From an uncultured Clostridia bacterium (GTDB taxonomy: Bacteria > Bacillota > Clostridia > UBA1381), in the NCBI GenBank assembly GCA_934454745.1, contig CAKSGP010000094.1:1-6194 (forward strand): a stretch of 6,194 bases of DNA, in the 5' to 3' direction. The translations under genes and the position numbers were made by a program. Positions 5,814 through 6,194 of the stretch are shown here, piece after piece. The notes beneath the pieces are model-generated. The model did no database searches and had not been told where the DNA came from. It was given only the letters and a program-made list of their open reading frames with translations. The first letter of the stretch is position 1. Each line of letters starts with the position of its first letter.

Positions 5814-6194
5814 AATTAGACTTGATGTTTATCTTACTGAAAAAGGCATGGTCCAAAGCCGTGAACGTGCAAAGGCACTTATCATGGCGGGTCAGGTTTA
5901 TATAAAAAACCAGAAATGCGACAAAGCAGGCACAATGCTTGACGAAAATGAACCTGATGTAGAAATCAAGGGTGAGCAGTTAAAATACGTCAGCCGAGGC
6001 GGACTTAAGCTTGAAAAAGCAATACAGGAATTTCCTATAACACTTCAAGGGAAAGTCACAATGGATATAGGTGCATCAACAGGCGGTTTTACGGATTGTA
6101 TGCTCCAAAACGGTGCAAGAAAGGTATTTGCAGTTGATGTAGGCTACGGTCAGTTTGCTTGGAAACTACGAAGCGATGAGCGTGTTGTAAATAT
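5806..6194 (+). CDS. tlyA: TlyA family rRNA 2'-O-methyltransferase (S4 domain plus FtsJ-like fold), 3' end missing
   Basis: The first 129 codons of a family usually near 270 residues are present. Residues 1-60 form an S4 RNA-binding domain (RLDVYLTEKGMVQSRERAK, then LIMAGQVYI). The methyltransferase fold follows: SRGGLKLEKA with K68, which aligns with Lys69 of Mycobacterium tuberculosis TlyA, the first Lys of its K-D-K-E catalytic set; DIGASTGGFTD at 87-97 as the SAM-binding motif I; and AVDVGYGQ from 109, where D111 should contact the SAM ribose. Known family members methylate the 2'-OH of 23S C1920, and some also 16S C1409, which affects capreomycin sensitivity. Older 'hemolysin A' labels are misleading. 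Which sites this one modifies cannot be told. ATG 5806 overlaps dxs (stop 5811-5813) by 8 nt in another frame, with its own Shine-Dalgarno. The dxs-tlyA order is common in Clostridia. The remaining tetrad residues lie beyond the window. Confidence 0.94.
   Translation, partial: MAKIRLDVYLTEKGMVQSRERAKALIMAGQVYIKNQKCDKAGTMLDENEPDVEIKGEQLKYVSRGGLKLEKAIQEFPITLQGKVTMDIGASTGGFTDCMLQNGARKVFAVDVGYGQFAWKLRSDERVVN

Noticed and set aside
1..6194. CRISPR array, insertion sequence, tRNA or attachment site
   Set aside because: No regularly spaced repeats, transposase-like frame, tRNA cloverleaf or long direct or inverted repeat was found by eye; nearly all sequence is taken up by four genes.

Overview
The window is ordinary chromosomal DNA from an AT-rich, low-GC Gram-positive bacterium, most likely an anaerobic gut-type member of the Clostridia. 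This rests on strong AGGAGG-like ribosome binding sites, clostridial-style M18 aminopeptidase and Dxs sequences, the dxs-tlyA gene order, and a tetracycline-resistance-like GTPase fused to a Rae1/YacP-type nuclease. No genus can be assigned by eye. No mobile element, CRISPR array, tRNA or rRNA is visible.

Layout. (1) Positions 1-2241, plus strand: the 3' part of a large fusion gene. An EF-G/TetM-like translational GTPase, cut inside its G domain by the window edge, is followed by a conserved His-rich segment, a basic Pro/Lys/Ser linker and a complete C-terminal NYN (PIN-like) domain of the Rae1/YacP family. (2) Positions 2261-2300: a hairpin flanked by A and T runs, a bidirectional terminator between converging genes. 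(3) Positions 2310-3713, minus strand: a complete 467-residue M18 zinc aminopeptidase. (4) Positions 3714-3959: a divergent intergenic region with two back-to-back promoters that share the 9-mer TTGACTTTC, a 17-nt spacer and an extended -10. (5) Positions 3960-5813, plus strand: a complete 617-residue dxs (1-deoxy-D-xylulose-5-phosphate synthase). (6) Positions 5806-6194, plus strand: the first 129 codons of tlyA, overlapping the end of dxs by 8 nt.

The genes fall into three transcription units. dxs starts the MEP isoprenoid pathway, and tlyA (an S4-domain rRNA methyltransferase) is translationally coupled behind it, as in many Firmicutes. Here the usual xseA-xseB-ispA genes are not directly upstream; dxs has its own strong promoter. 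The aminopeptidase is a stand-alone peptide-turnover gene.

The most interesting item is the GTPase-nuclease fusion. A GTPase fold that docks in the ribosomal A site is joined to a homologue of an endonuclease known in Bacillus subtilis to cut mRNA in the A site. This suggests a single-polypeptide ribosome-rescue or mRNA-surveillance factor. The domain IV tip lacks the TetM-type residues, so a tetracycline-resistance label would be poorly supported.
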